The position numbers and the translations under genes are program-made. Source: Roseovarius tolerans (GTDB lineage Bacteria > Pseudomonadota > Alphaproteobacteria > Rhodobacterales > Rhodobacteraceae). Taken from it: 64,000 nucleotides of DNA. The notes beneath the pieces are model-generated. The model made no database searches and had not been told where the DNA came from. It saw nothing but the letters and a program-made list of their open reading frames with translations. Of this stretch, positions 16,148-24,674 are shown piece by piece. Location of the stretch: contig NZ_FOBO01000008.1 in NCBI RefSeq assembly GCF_900109855.1, positions 114,058 to 178,057 on the forward strand. The letters are read 5' to 3'. Positions within the stretch are counted from its first letter, which is position 1. Each line of letters begins with the position of its first letter.

Positions 16148-17335
16148 GTGCTGAAATATGCTCAGGCGCTGCTGGCGTCGCTTACCTTCTGTTTCTGGAC
16201 CGGGTCCGCGATGGCGGTCGATGTGCGCGCGGCGGTGCTGCGGGTGGATTATCCCACATTGCTGCCGGTGTCGCGCCATGATCTGCGGGCCGAGGATATC
16301 GGCTTTGCCGGGGCGGCGCTGGCGGATGAGGACAATGGCACCACGGGCAGTTTCATGGGGCATACCTATGAGACCGTGACACGGGCCGTGCCGCCCGAGG
16401 GGGCCGATGCGGCGCTTGAGGACTTGCTGGGTGACGGTATTCGCCTGATCGTGGTGCAGGCCGAAGCCGAGGATCTGTTGCGCCTGTCGGACCGTGCGGC
16501 GGAGGAGGGCGCGCTGGTGCTGAACGCAGCCGCGCCCGATACGGGCCTGCGCGATGATCAGTGCCGCGCCAACCTGCTGCATATCGCGCCGTCCGATCAG
16601 ATGATGGCCGATGCGGTGGCGCAATTCGCGGTCTGGAAGAAATGGGGTGACTGGCTGCTGATCGAGGGGTCGAACCCCGCCGATGTGGCGCTTGGCGCGG
16701 CGTTCCGGCGGGCGGCGGCCAAGTACGGGGCCGAGATCGTGGAAGAGCGCACCTTCGAGGATACCGGCGGCAGTCGCCGGACGGATTCGGGCCATGTGCT
16801 GGTGCAGCGGCAATTGCCGACCTTCATGCAGGGAGCCGAGGATCATGACGTGGTGATCACGGCGGATGCCACCGACTATTTCGCCAATTACCTGCCCTAT
16901 CACCTGTGGACGCCGCGCCCGGTGATGGGGTCGGGCGGGTTGAAACCCGTCACCATGCACGGCGCGCATGAGGCCTGGGGGGCGACGCAGTTCCAGACCC
17001 GGTTCGAGGAATTGACCCGGCGCACCGTCACCTCGGAGGATTACAACGTCTGGCTGGCGCTGCGGGTGGTGGGCGAGGCGGTGACGCGCACGAGTTCCGC
17101 CGAGCCGGAGGCGATCCGCGATTATGCGCTGTCGGATGCGTTCGAGCTGGCGGCGTTCAAGGGGCAGAAGGTGACGTTTCGCCAATGGAACGGGCAGATG
17201 CGGCAGCCGATCCTGCTTTACGATGGGCGCATCACCGTGAGCGTCAGCCCGCAGGAGGGCTTTCTGCATCAACGATCGCCGCTCGACACGATGGGGCTGG
17301 ATCAGCCCGAATCTCAATGCACAGCCTTCAACTGA
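16148..17335 (+). CDS. substrate-binding protein of a PQQ-associated ABC system
   Basis: 395 residues, GTG start with GGGAGGATACC in front, signal peptide ending at AMA. It has a type 1 periplasmic binding fold with two lobes (ADEDNGTTGSFMGHTYETV, GIRLIVVQAEAEDLL, DHDVVITADATDYFANYL), like branched-chain amino acid receptors. The family is the one annotated as substrate-binding protein of PQQ-dependent alcohol dehydrogenase systems. It comes 12 nt before the propeller gene and begins a seven-gene run that ends with an ABC exporter at 22737. Its ligand is unknown. The parallel to the PedA1A2BC system of Pseudomonas putida is by gene type only. Confidence 0.8.
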   Translation: MLKYAQALLASLTFCFWTGSAMAVDVRAAVLRVDYPTLLPVSRHDLRAEDIGFAGAALADEDNGTTGSFMGHTYETVTRAVPPEGADAALEDLLGDGIRLIVVQAEAEDLLRLSDRAAEEGALVLNAAAPDTGLRDDQCRANLLHIAPSDQMMADAVAQFAVWKKWGDWLLIEGSNPADVALGAAFRRAAAKYGAEIVEERTFEDTGGSRRTDSGHVLVQRQLPTFMQGAEDHDVVITADATDYFANYLPYHLWTPRPVMGSGGLKPVTMHGAHEAWGATQFQTRFEELTRRTVTSEDYNVWLALRVVGEAVTRTSSAEPEAIRDYALSDAFELAAFKGQKVTFRQWNGQMRQPILLYDGRITVSVSPQEGFLHQRSPLDTMGLDQPESQCTAFN

Positions 17336-17347
17336 ACGGAGACAGGT

Positions 17348-18319
17348 ATGAAAACGCTGCTACTCTCAACGGCGCTTGTTGCGCTCAGCCTCTCGCCCGC
17401 GCTGGCCGGCAAGGCGTTCATATCGAACGAGCGGGGCAACACGATCACGGTCGTCGATACCGACACATGGGAGGTGCTGACCGAGTTCGATGGCGGCAAC
17501 CGCCCGCGCGGCATCATCGTCAGCCCGGATGGCAAGAAGCTTTATGTCTGCGCCTCGGATGACAATCTGGTGCGGGTGTTCGACACCGAGACCTATGAGG
17601 AATTGCCGAGCCTGCCGTCGGGGCCCGACCCTGAACTCTTCACCATCGAGGAAAGCGGCACGCGGCTCTATATCGCCAATGAGGATGACAACCTTGTCAC
17701 CGTGACCAATACCGACACGCGCGAGGTGCTGGCCGAGGTGCCGGTGGGGGTGGAACCCGAGGGGATGGGGATCAGCCCCGACGGCAAGTTCGTGGTCAAC
17801 ACGTCCGAGACGACGAACATGGCGCATTTCATCTCCACCGAGGATTACAAGATCAAGTATAACGTGCTGGTCGATCAGCGCCCGCGCTATGCGCAATACA
17901 CGGCGGACGGCACGCGGCTTTATGTGTCGTCGGAGATCGGCGGCACCGTCACGGTGATGGATATCGCCGAGGATGGCGCGCCAACGGTGGTCGGCAAGCT
18001 CACCTTTGAGGTGCCCAATGTGCAGCCCGAATGGCTGCAGCCGGTGGGTGTGAAAGTGACTGAAGATGGCAGCCGCGTCTTTGTCGCGCTCGGGCCTGCG
18101 AACCGGGTGGCGGTTGTGGATGGCGAGAGCCTTGAGGTGCTGGATTACATCCTGGTGGGACAGCGCGTCTGGCAGCTCGATTTCACGCCGGATCAGAAAT
18201 ACCTCGTGAGCACCAACGGCAATTCCAACGACATCACCGTGATCGACGTGGCCGCTGAAAAGGCGATCCGGTCGGTGGAGGTGGGACAGGCGCCCTGGGG
18301 CGTGGCGATCATCGACTGA
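17348..18319 (+). CDS. PQQ-dependent catabolism-associated beta-propeller protein
   Basis: 323 residues with signal peptide ending at ALAG. YVTN-like repeats (AFISNERGNTITVVDTDTW, KLYVCASDDNLVRVFDT, RLYIANEDDNLVTVTNT, RLYVSSEIGGTVTVMDI) give a seven-bladed propeller. It is the type seen next to PQQ alcohol dehydrogenase ABC genes. It differs from the second propeller protein at 14034-14999, which is more diverged. It lies 12 nt after the binding-protein gene with GGAGACAGGT as ribosome site. Function beyond association with PQQ oxidation is not known. Confidence 0.85.
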   Translation: MKTLLLSTALVALSLSPALAGKAFISNERGNTITVVDTDTWEVLTEFDGGNRPRGIIVSPDGKKLYVCASDDNLVRVFDTETYEELPSLPSGPDPELFTIEESGTRLYIANEDDNLVTVTNTDTREVLAEVPVGVEPEGMGISPDGKFVVNTSETTNMAHFISTEDYKIKYNVLVDQRPRYAQYTADGTRLYVSSEIGGTVTVMDIAEDGAPTVVGKLTFEVPNVQPEWLQPVGVKVTEDGSRVFVALGPANRVAVVDGESLEVLDYILVGQRVWQLDFTPDQKYLVSTNGNSNDITVIDVAAEKAIRSVEVGQAPWGVAIID

Positions 18320-18351
18320 AGACCATTGATTGATAAAAAGGGAGACTGACA

Positions 18352-18789
18352 ATGAAACGACTTGTGACCGCCTTTTGCCTGGCTTTTGTGGGCGCGCCCG
18401 TGGCCGCGGCACCGCTGTGCGATGAGTTCGGCTTTGCCGGGCTGCTGGCCAAGTGCAATCGCGGCGAGCCGATCGAGTTGACGCTCGGCTCGGGTGTTCC
18501 GCTGGGCGAGGATCGCACGCTGGAATCCGGGGCCTATTACGAGATGGAGATCACCTCGGACGGGTCTGCCGAACTGGCGCTGTCGGGGCCGGATTTCTTT
18601 CGCGCGATCTGGATGGACGAGATCGTGATCAACGATATCGAGATCCGTCCGATGGCGGTGGACAGTTTCGAATTCGATGACGGCGGCACGATGGAGTTTT
18701 CCTTTATCGCGATCAAGCCGGGGCGGCATGTGCTGCGCATTCCGGGCTCGACCGGCGAAAGCCAGATGGTGACGTTTACCATTCAGTAA
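18352..18789 (+). CDS. secreted protein of unknown function in the PQQ/ABC operon
   Basis: 145 residues with a signal peptide ending at AAA. The mature part opens with LCDEFGFAGLLAKCNRGEP (two cysteines) and continues with acidic beta-rich sequence (ESGAYYEMEITSDGSAELAL, FFRAIWMDEIVINDIEIRPM). It ends like a small immunoglobulin-like or cupredoxin-like domain (RHVLRIPGSTGESQMVTFTI), but the histidines of a copper site are absent. I do not recognise it. The strongly acidic character with many Asp and Glu could suit metal binding, which is speculation. It sits between the propeller gene and the importer genes, all in one direction. Confidence 0.6.
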   Translation: MKRLVTAFCLAFVGAPVAAAPLCDEFGFAGLLAKCNRGEPIELTLGSGVPLGEDRTLESGAYYEMEITSDGSAELALSGPDFFRAIWMDEIVINDIEIRPMAVDSFEFDDGGTMEFSFIAIKPGRHVLRIPGSTGESQMVTFTIQ

Positions 18790-18804
18790 CGGAGGCGGGG
18801 CCTT

Positions 18805-19809
18805 TTGCGACCATCATTTGCCAGGCTCTGGCGGGCGGGGCGCGGGATCATCCCGCGCCTTCTCCTCGTGCTGGGACTGGTCTGCGCGGGGCCGGTGCTG
18901 GCCGACGATCTGCCGGTGATCCGGGCTGCCGTGCTGAAGGTCGGCACGGTGAACTGGGAATTGCAGACCATCCTGCGCGAGGGGCTGGACCGCGAGCACG
19001 GGTTCCGGCTGGAGGTGCAGCCCTATGCCGATACCGCCGCCACGCATCTGGCGGTGCAGGGCGGGGCCGCCGATCTGGCGGTGGCCGACATGATCTGGCT
19101 GGCGCGGCAGCGGGCGGCGGGGCGCGATTACGTCTTTATCCCCTATTCGCGCGCGGTGGGCGGCGTGGTGGTGCCTGATGGCAGCACCGCGCAGACATTG
19201 GCCGATCTGCGCGGCGGCAAGATCGGGATTGCAGGCGGGCCGCTCGATAAATCATGGCTGATCCTGCGCGCCTATGCGCGGGCGGAGCACGGCATGGACC
19301 TGGAGGCCGAGACCGAACAGGTTTTTGGCGCGCCGCCGCTGATCTACAAATCAGCGCTGCGGGCGGATTATGCGGGGGCGATCAATTACTGGCATTTCCT
19401 GGCTCGGATGAAGGCCGAGGGAATGCGGGAACTGATCTCGGTGGGCACGGCGGCAGAGGCGCTGGGCCTCGATCCGGCGACGCCGCTTTTGGGCTATTAC
19501 ATGCGCGAGGCGTTCATGGCCGAGCATCTGGGGCTGGCGCAGGCGTTCTATGACGCGAGCCGCGCGGCCAAGGATGTGTTGGGCCGGTCGGAGGCGGCGT
19601 GGCAGGCGCTGCGCCCGCTGATCGCGCCGCAATCGGAGGCGCAATTCGCGCAGTTGCGGGAGGATTGGCTGGCCGGGGTGCCGCCGCGCGGGCCGGTTGA
19701 TCCTGCGGGCGCGCAGGCGATGTTCGCGCTGATGCATGAGCTGGGTGGGCGCGATCTGGTGGGCGATGCGGCGCGGCTTCCGCCCGGCCTGTTTGCAGAG
19801 ATCGAATGA
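18805..19809 (+). CDS. ABC importer substrate-binding protein, SsuA/TauA/ThiY-like
   Basis: 334 residues, TTG start preceded by GGAGGCGGGGCC, signal peptide ending VLAD. The fold is a type 2 periplasmic binding protein of the sulfonate/thiamine-precursor group (AAVLKVGTVNWELQTIL, GAADLAVADMIWLARQRA, KIGIAGGPLDKSWLIL). It overlaps the permease by 4 nt and forms a complete importer with the next two genes. The ligand cannot be read from the sequence. Placement inside the lanthanide/PQQ methanol locus makes a rare-earth complex, PQQ or a related cofactor worth considering (inference only). Confidence 0.78.
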   Translation: MRPSFARLWRAGRGIIPRLLLVLGLVCAGPVLADDLPVIRAAVLKVGTVNWELQTILREGLDREHGFRLEVQPYADTAATHLAVQGGAADLAVADMIWLARQRAAGRDYVFIPYSRAVGGVVVPDGSTAQTLADLRGGKIGIAGGPLDKSWLILRAYARAEHGMDLEAETEQVFGAPPLIYKSALRADYAGAINYWHFLARMKAEGMRELISVGTAAEALGLDPATPLLGYYMREAFMAEHLGLAQAFYDASRAAKDVLGRSEAAWQALRPLIAPQSEAQFAQLREDWLAGVPPRGPVDPAGAQAMFALMHELGGRDLVGDAARLPPGLFAEIE

Positions 19810-20564
19810 GCGAGACCGCGCAGAGCCGCGCGGTGCCTGCCTTGTCATTGGCGGTGCTGCTGGGGGTCTGGGCGGTGGCCGCGCTGCTGACGCGCGATCC
19901 GCAGCTTTTGCCCGCGCCGTGGCAATTGGCGGGGCCGTTCTGGGGCGAGTTGCGTTCGGGCGATCTGCTCTATCATCTCGGCATGACGCTGTGGCGGGTC
20001 GCCTGTGCCTTTGTGCTGGCGATGTCGATCGGCGTGGCGCTGGGGCTGGTGATGGGACGCTCGGAGAGGCTCGATCGCTGGCTCGATCCGTGGCTGGTGG
20101 TGTTTCTGAACCTGCCCGCGCTGGTGCTGATCGTGCTGTGTTATCTGTGGATCGGGCTGACCGAGGTGGCGGCGATCCTGGCCGTGAGCCTGAACAAGAT
20201 CCCCAATGTGGCGATTGTGCTTCGCGAGGGCGCGCGGGCGCTGAGCCCTGATCTGGATGCGATGGCGCGGGTCTATGCGATGCCGCGGGGTGCGCGGCTG
20301 CGCCATGTTGTGCTGCCGCAACTGGCGCCGTTCATCGCGGGCGCGGCGCGGTCGGGTGTGGCGCTGATCTGGAAGATCGTGCTGGTGGTGGAATTCCTGG
20401 GCCGGTCCTCGGGCGTCGGGTTTCAGATCCACATGCATTTTCAGCTGTTCGATGTGGGGATGGTGCTGGTCTATGCGCTGTCGTTCATCGCGGTGATGCT
20501 GGCGGTGGAATGGGGCCTGTTACAACCCTGGGAGCGGCGCGTGCGGCGCTGGCGGGCGGCATGA
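19806..20564 (+). CDS. ABC importer permease, SsuC/TauC-like
   Basis: 252 residues with about six membrane segments. The cytoplasmic EAA loop reads ARVYAMPRGARLRHVVLPQLAPFIAG across residues of the fourth loop, typical of the BPD permease family for nitrate, sulfonate and taurine. Overlaps both neighbours by 4 nt (ATGA). It pairs with the ATPase at 20561-21166. Confidence 0.82.
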   Translation: MSETAQSRAVPALSLAVLLGVWAVAALLTRDPQLLPAPWQLAGPFWGELRSGDLLYHLGMTLWRVACAFVLAMSIGVALGLVMGRSERLDRWLDPWLVVFLNLPALVLIVLCYLWIGLTEVAAILAVSLNKIPNVAIVLREGARALSPDLDAMARVYAMPRGARLRHVVLPQLAPFIAGAARSGVALIWKIVLVVEFLGRSSGVGFQIHMHFQLFDVGMVLVYALSFIAVMLAVEWGLLQPWERRVRRWRAA

Positions 20565-21166
20565 TCGAGGTCGGGATCACGGACAAGCGGTTCGGTGCGG
20601 TGCAGGTGCTGGGGCAGGTGACGTTCACGGTTGCCCCCGGGGAGGTGATGGCGATCCTCGGGCCGTCGGGGGTGGGGAAATCGACCTTGCTGCGGATCGT
20701 GGCGGGGGTGGACGAGGATTTCACCGGCCATGTGCGCGGCCCTGCGCGCCGGGCGATGGTGTTTCAGGACCCCACATTGCTGCCGTGGCGGTCGGCGCTG
20801 GACAATCTGCGGATCGTGCATCCGGGCTTGGGTGACGCCGAGGCGCAGGAGATGCTGGGCAAGGTCGGGCTGGGCGACCGGGGCGCTGCGTTTCCGGGGC
20901 AGTTGTCGCTGGGGCAACAGCGCCGGTTGAGCCTTGCGCGGGCCTTTGCCGGACAGCCCGAATTGCTGATCATGGATGAGCCGTTCGTGTCGCTGGATTC
21001 CGCCACCGGAGAGGAGATGCTGGCGCTGACCGAGCGGCTGATCGCCGAGACGCGGCCTGCGACCCTGCTTGTTACCCATGCCCGCGCCGAGGCCGAGCGA
21101 CTGGCGAGCCGGATCATGCATCTGGCGGGGCAACCGGCGGTGTTGCGTGACGGGGTCGGGCCGTGA
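20561..21166 (+). CDS. ABC importer ATPase, SsuB/TauB-like
   Basis: 201 residues, shorter than the usual 240-270 of the family. Walker A is GPSGVGKST, the Q loop is FQDPTLLPW, the signature is LSLGQQRR and Walker B is LLIMDEP, followed by the switch histidine in LLVTHARAEA. All catalytic parts are present, so the shortness is in the C-terminal region. The ATG at 20561 overlaps the permease stop, and an earlier in-frame start is not needed. Confidence 0.82.
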   Translation: MIEVGITDKRFGAVQVLGQVTFTVAPGEVMAILGPSGVGKSTLLRIVAGVDEDFTGHVRGPARRAMVFQDPTLLPWRSALDNLRIVHPGLGDAEAQEMLGKVGLGDRGAAFPGQLSLGQQRRLSLARAFAGQPELLIMDEPFVSLDSATGEEMLALTERLIAETRPATLLVTHARAEAERLASRIMHLAGQPAVLRDGVGP

Positions 21167-21232
21167 GGCGCGCGCGGGCTTGTTGCCCCGCGCCGGACGG
21201 GGCAGTGTGCGACGGAGCAGGAGAGGGACGGC

Positions 21233-21949
21233 ATGGCAGAGCTTGAGGTGCGCGATCTGAGTTTTCGCTATGGCGCGAAACAGGCGCTGGACAGGGTGTC
21301 CTTTGCCCTGCCCGAGGCGACGTTCTGTGCGCTGCTGGGCCCCAATGGAGCGGGCAAGTCGACGCTGGTGTCGCTGCTGACGCGATTGCTGGTGTCGCCC
21401 GAGGGGCAGGTGGTGGTGGCGGGCCACGACATGGCGCGCGCGCCGCGCCGCGCGCTGGCGCATCTGGGCGTGGTGTTTCAGCAGCCGACGCTCGATCTGA
21501 ACCTGACGGTGCGGCAGAACATGCGCTATTTCGCGGCGCTGCACGGGCTGCCGCGCAAGGGGCTGGACGGGCGGATTGACGCCGCGCTCGACCGGTTGGG
21601 CATGGCGGAGCGGGCCGGCGAAAAGGCGGCGGATCTCAATGGCGGGCATCGGCGGCGAATGGAGCTGGCGCGGGCGCTGTTGCACCGGCCCCGTGTGCTG
21701 TTGCTGGATGAGCCAACCGTGGGCCTCGATGCCGCCGCGCGGGCCGCGATCGTGGGGCATGTGCATGATCTTGCGCGTGACGGCCTGTGCGTGCTTTGGA
21801 CGACGCATCTGACGGACGAGGTGCGCGACGGCGATCACCTGCTGGTGCTGCATCAGGGCCGTATTCTTGCGGATGGCAGGACGCGGGATATTCGCGGAGA
21901 GATGCCGCTGTCGGATTGGTTCCTGAGCCGGACGGAGGTGGTGGCATGA
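21233..21949 (+). CDS. PQQ-associated ABC exporter ATPase
   Basis: 238 residues. Walker A GPNGAGKST, Q loop VFQQPTLD, a variant signature LNGGHRRRMELA in place of LSGGQ, Walker B VLLLDEPTVGLD and the H loop TTHLTDE. The changed signature and overall likeness fit the ATPase annotated for PQQ-dependent alcohol dehydrogenase systems (PedC-like in Pseudomonas). It works with the permease that overlaps it by 4 nt. The substrate is not known; export of a toxic aldehyde, a cofactor or an outer-layer component has been considered for this class. Confidence 0.84.
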   Translation: MAELEVRDLSFRYGAKQALDRVSFALPEATFCALLGPNGAGKSTLVSLLTRLLVSPEGQVVVAGHDMARAPRRALAHLGVVFQQPTLDLNLTVRQNMRYFAALHGLPRKGLDGRIDAALDRLGMAERAGEKAADLNGGHRRRMELARALLHRPRVLLLDEPTVGLDAAARAAIVGHVHDLARDGLCVLWTTHLTDEVRDGDHLLVLHQGRILADGRTRDIRGEMPLSDWFLSRTEVVA

Positions 21950-22737
21950 GCGGGCTGTGGGGCGTCGCGCGGGCGATCATGGGCCGCGAATTCCTGCGCT
22001 TCGTGCATCAGCGCGAGCGGTTTTTGGCGGCGTTGGTGCGGCCATTGGTGTGGCTTCTGGTTTTTGCGGCGGGGTTTCGGGCCGCGCTTGGCCTGTCGAT
22101 CATCCCACCCTATCAGACCTATATCACCTATGAGACCTATATCGTGCCGGGGCTGTGCGCGATGGTGCTGCTCTTCAACGGCATGCAAAGCTCGCTCAGC
22201 CTTGTTTATGACCGCGAAATGGGGTCGATGCGGTTGCTGCTGACGAGCCCCTATCCGCGCGGCTGGCTGCTGTTTTGTCGCCTCTTCGGGGCGACGCTGA
22301 TCTCGGTGTTGCAGGTCTATGCGTTCCTCGGGATCGCGGCGCTGTTTGACATCACCATGCCTGTCTGGGGCTATGTGGCGGTGTTGCCGGGGCTTATTCT
22401 GGGGGGGCTGATGCTGGGCGCGCTCGGGCTGGTGCTGTCGAGTTTCATCAAGCAATTGGAGAATTTCGCAGGGGTGATGAATTTCGTGATCTTCCCGATG
22501 TTTTTCCTGTCCTCGGCGCTCTATCCGCTGTGGAAGATGCGCGAAAGTTCGGAGCTTTTGCACGATATCTGCGCGTTCAACCCGTTCACCCATGTGGTCG
22601 AATTGATCCGCTTCCTGCTGTACCTGCAGATGAACTGGCAGGCGCTCGCGTGGGTGGTGGGATCGACCGTTGTGCTGGGGGCGGTGGCGCTCTGGGCCTA
22701 TGATCCGTCGCGTGCGCTGATGAAGCGCAAGGGGTGA
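21946..22737 (+). CDS. ABC-2 type permease of the PQQ-associated exporter
   Basis: 263 residues with six predicted membrane segments and the ABC-2 pattern (REFLRFVHQRERFLAALVRP, YIVPGLCAMVLLFNGMQSS, LYDREMGSMRLLL region, FFLSSALYPLW, NPFTHVVELIR). It pairs with the ATPase just upstream. The ATG at 21946 overlaps the ATPase stop; the open frame extends 53 codons upstream but those overlap the ATPase. Last gene of the run begun at 16148. Confidence 0.85.
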   Translation: MSGLWGVARAIMGREFLRFVHQRERFLAALVRPLVWLLVFAAGFRAALGLSIIPPYQTYITYETYIVPGLCAMVLLFNGMQSSLSLVYDREMGSMRLLLTSPYPRGWLLFCRLFGATLISVLQVYAFLGIAALFDITMPVWGYVAVLPGLILGGLMLGALGLVLSSFIKQLENFAGVMNFVIFPMFFLSSALYPLWKMRESSELLHDICAFNPFTHVVELIRFLLYLQMNWQALAWVVGSTVVLGAVALWAYDPSRALMKRKG

Positions 22738-22742
22738 GCGGC

Positions 22743-22928
22743 TCAGGACAGGCGGCTGCAACGCCAGCGGCGGATGCGCAGATCGGGGTGGTTTTCCATC
22801 CAGCGGGCAAGTTCGGGCTGCGCCATGCGCAGGCAGGCGGCGGGGGTCATGTCGCCGAGGATGAGGCGATGGTCCTGGCATTGCGCCGGGGCGGCGGCCA
22901 TGCAGGTGACAAAGAGCAATTGGATCAT
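22743..22928 (-). CDS. small secreted cysteine-containing protein
   Basis: 61 residues: MIQLLFVTCMAAAP, then AQCQDHRLIL, PAACLRMAQPELARWMENHP and RRWRCSRL. The N-terminus is a short signal-like stretch and the rest carries three cysteines and a tryptophan-arginine end. AAAGGACG stands before the ATG. It ends only 5 nt from the exporter permease stop (convergent) and is divergent from the histidine kinase. I do not know a function. Small proteins of this look recur in Rhodobacterales genomes. Confidence 0.6.
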   Translation of the reverse strand: MIQLLFVTCMAAAPAQCQDHRLILGDMTPAACLRMAQPELARWMENHPDLRIRRWRCSRLS

Positions 22929-23076
22929 GCGGCGTCCTTTCTCGCGGGCGTCCATCCTCCCTGGGTTCAGTCTAGCGCGGCGGGCCGTGATTGCACGCCC
23001 CGAGAGGTGGTTCGGCGCAAATCTGTTGCTTTTGCGCGCCGCAGGCCGGATTTTCCGGCATGAGGAGGAACTGCGC

Positions 23077-24663
23077 GTGCGTCTGAGACAGACCGAATCG
23101 CTCAAGGCGAAGCTGGGGATCGGCGCGGCGCTCTTGGGCGGTGTCACGCTGGTGCTGGCGGCGATCCTCTATCTGGGGATGACGCGGGTTGCAGACCGGT
23201 TGGAGGCGGCGCTGGCCACCGAGACGCGGATGGCGCGGTATTCGACACTGTCGCGCGAGGCGTCGACCTTCATCGTCATCGCGACCGAGACGGTGCAGAC
23301 CGAACGCCCGCCCGAGGTGCGCGCCGAGCGGCTGGAGCCGGTGTCGGAGGCGATTGCGCGGACGTTCACGCTGTTGCGGTCGGATCTGGAGAAGGCGGTG
23401 GAGGAGGCGCGCGCACTGGGCCTTGATGCGCAATCGCGGCAGGCGACGCAATCGCTGGGCCTCGCGCGGATGGAGGCGCTGTTGCAGAACACGCTGCAGG
23501 CGCTGCGCAGTCCCGAGCGCGACCGCGACCGGCTGCGCGCCTATATCGACAGTTTCGCGAGCGGGTTCGATCCGCTGCTCAATCAGGCGGTCAATACCGA
23601 GATCATCCTGCGCAACGAGGTGCTGGCCGGAATCGAGCGCCTGCGCGCGCGGCTGAGCCGGATCGCGATTGTCACCGGTATCGTGAGCCTTGTGCTGGTG
23701 GCCGGGTTCTACCTGTTGCTGATCCGCCCGCAATTTCGCCGTCTCGACCGGCTGCGCAGGGCTGCGCGCGAGATCGGGCAGGAGAATTTCGCGGTCGCGC
23801 TGCCGGAAGGCGGGCGCGATGAGATCGGGCTGCTTTATGCCGAGACGGATCGCATGGCGCGGGCACTCTCGGAGCGGCGGGACGCGGTGCAGGCGGAGTG
23901 GGACCGGCTGAACGAGACCATCGCGCAGCGCACCGAGGAATTGCGTGCGGCCAACACGCGGCTGGAGGAGATCGACGACAATCGCCGCCGGTTCTTTGCC
24001 GATATCAGCCATGAGTTGCGCACACCGCTGACGGTGATCCTGATGGAGGCGCAGATTGGGCGGCAGGGCGGTGAGGGTGCGTCAGACGCCTTTGCCACGA
24101 TCGAGACGCGGGCCGCGCGGCTCAACCGGCGGATCGACGATCTGTTGCGCGTGGCGCGGTCCGAGAACGGGCAACTGGCGCTCGATCCCGTGGCGGTGCC
24201 GCTGGAGCGGATCGCGGCGGAGGTGGTGGAGGAGGTGCAGGCGGAAATCGACACTGCCGGGCTGAGCCTTGAGGTTGCGGAGATACCGGCGGTGACGGTC
24301 ATCTGCGATCCCAACTGGGCGCGGCAGGTGATCGTGGGGCTGGTGCGCAACGCGATCAGTCATGCCCGCGAGGGCGGTGCGCTGCGGCTCGCGGCGGAGG
24401 TGGATGCGCAGGGTGCGGGTCTCACGCTGACGGATAATGGCCCCGGCATCGCGCCCGAGGCGCAGGCGCGCGTGTTCGAGCGGTTCGAGCAGGCGGGGCG
24501 CGGGCGCGGGCAGGGATTTGGCATAGGTCTGGCGCTGGCGAAATGGGTGGTCGAGGCGCAGGGCGGGCAGATCGCGTTGCTCAGCCCGGTGCCCCGCGAG
24601 GCCGCCATCGGCGACGCACCCGGGACCAAGATATCGGTTCGCCTGCCGCGCGGATCGGGTTAG
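23077..24663 (+). CDS. sensor histidine kinase
   Basis: 528 residues. GTG start with GAGGAGGAACTGCGC in front; the open frame reaches much further upstream but without support. Membrane segment 1 is near residues 15-40 (LGIGAALLGGVTLVLAAILYL), then a helical periplasmic sensor of about 160 residues rich in arginine and glutamate, then membrane segment 2 (IAIVTGIVSLVLVAGFYLLL, near 190-215). A HAMP-like linker and coiled coil follow. The H box is FFADISHELRTPLTVI with His312, then N box VGLVRNAISHA, DNGPGIAPEA and GQGFGIGLALAKW. It is followed 11 nt on by its response regulator. Its place between the PQQ exporter and pqqA suggests control of methanol oxidation. Confidence 0.88.
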   Translation: MRLRQTESLKAKLGIGAALLGGVTLVLAAILYLGMTRVADRLEAALATETRMARYSTLSREASTFIVIATETVQTERPPEVRAERLEPVSEAIARTFTLLRSDLEKAVEEARALGLDAQSRQATQSLGLARMEALLQNTLQALRSPERDRDRLRAYIDSFASGFDPLLNQAVNTEIILRNEVLAGIERLRARLSRIAIVTGIVSLVLVAGFYLLLIRPQFRRLDRLRRAAREIGQENFAVALPEGGRDEIGLLYAETDRMARALSERRDAVQAEWDRLNETIAQRTEELRAANTRLEEIDDNRRRFFADISHELRTPLTVILMEAQIGRQGGEGASDAFATIETRAARLNRRIDDLLRVARSENGQLALDPVAVPLERIAAEVVEEVQAEIDTAGLSLEVAEIPAVTVICDPNWARQVIVGLVRNAISHAREGGALRLAAEVDAQGAGLTLTDNGPGIAPEAQARVFERFEQAGRGRGQGFGIGLALAKWVVEAQGGQIALLSPVPREAAIGDAPGTKISVRLPRGSG

Positions 24664-24674
24664 GCTCTGGCCCC

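Noticed and set aside
16088..17317. Minus-strand open frame of 409 codons over the substrate-binding protein
   Set aside because: The plus-strand gene has signal peptide, ribosome site and family motifs; the other frame has none.
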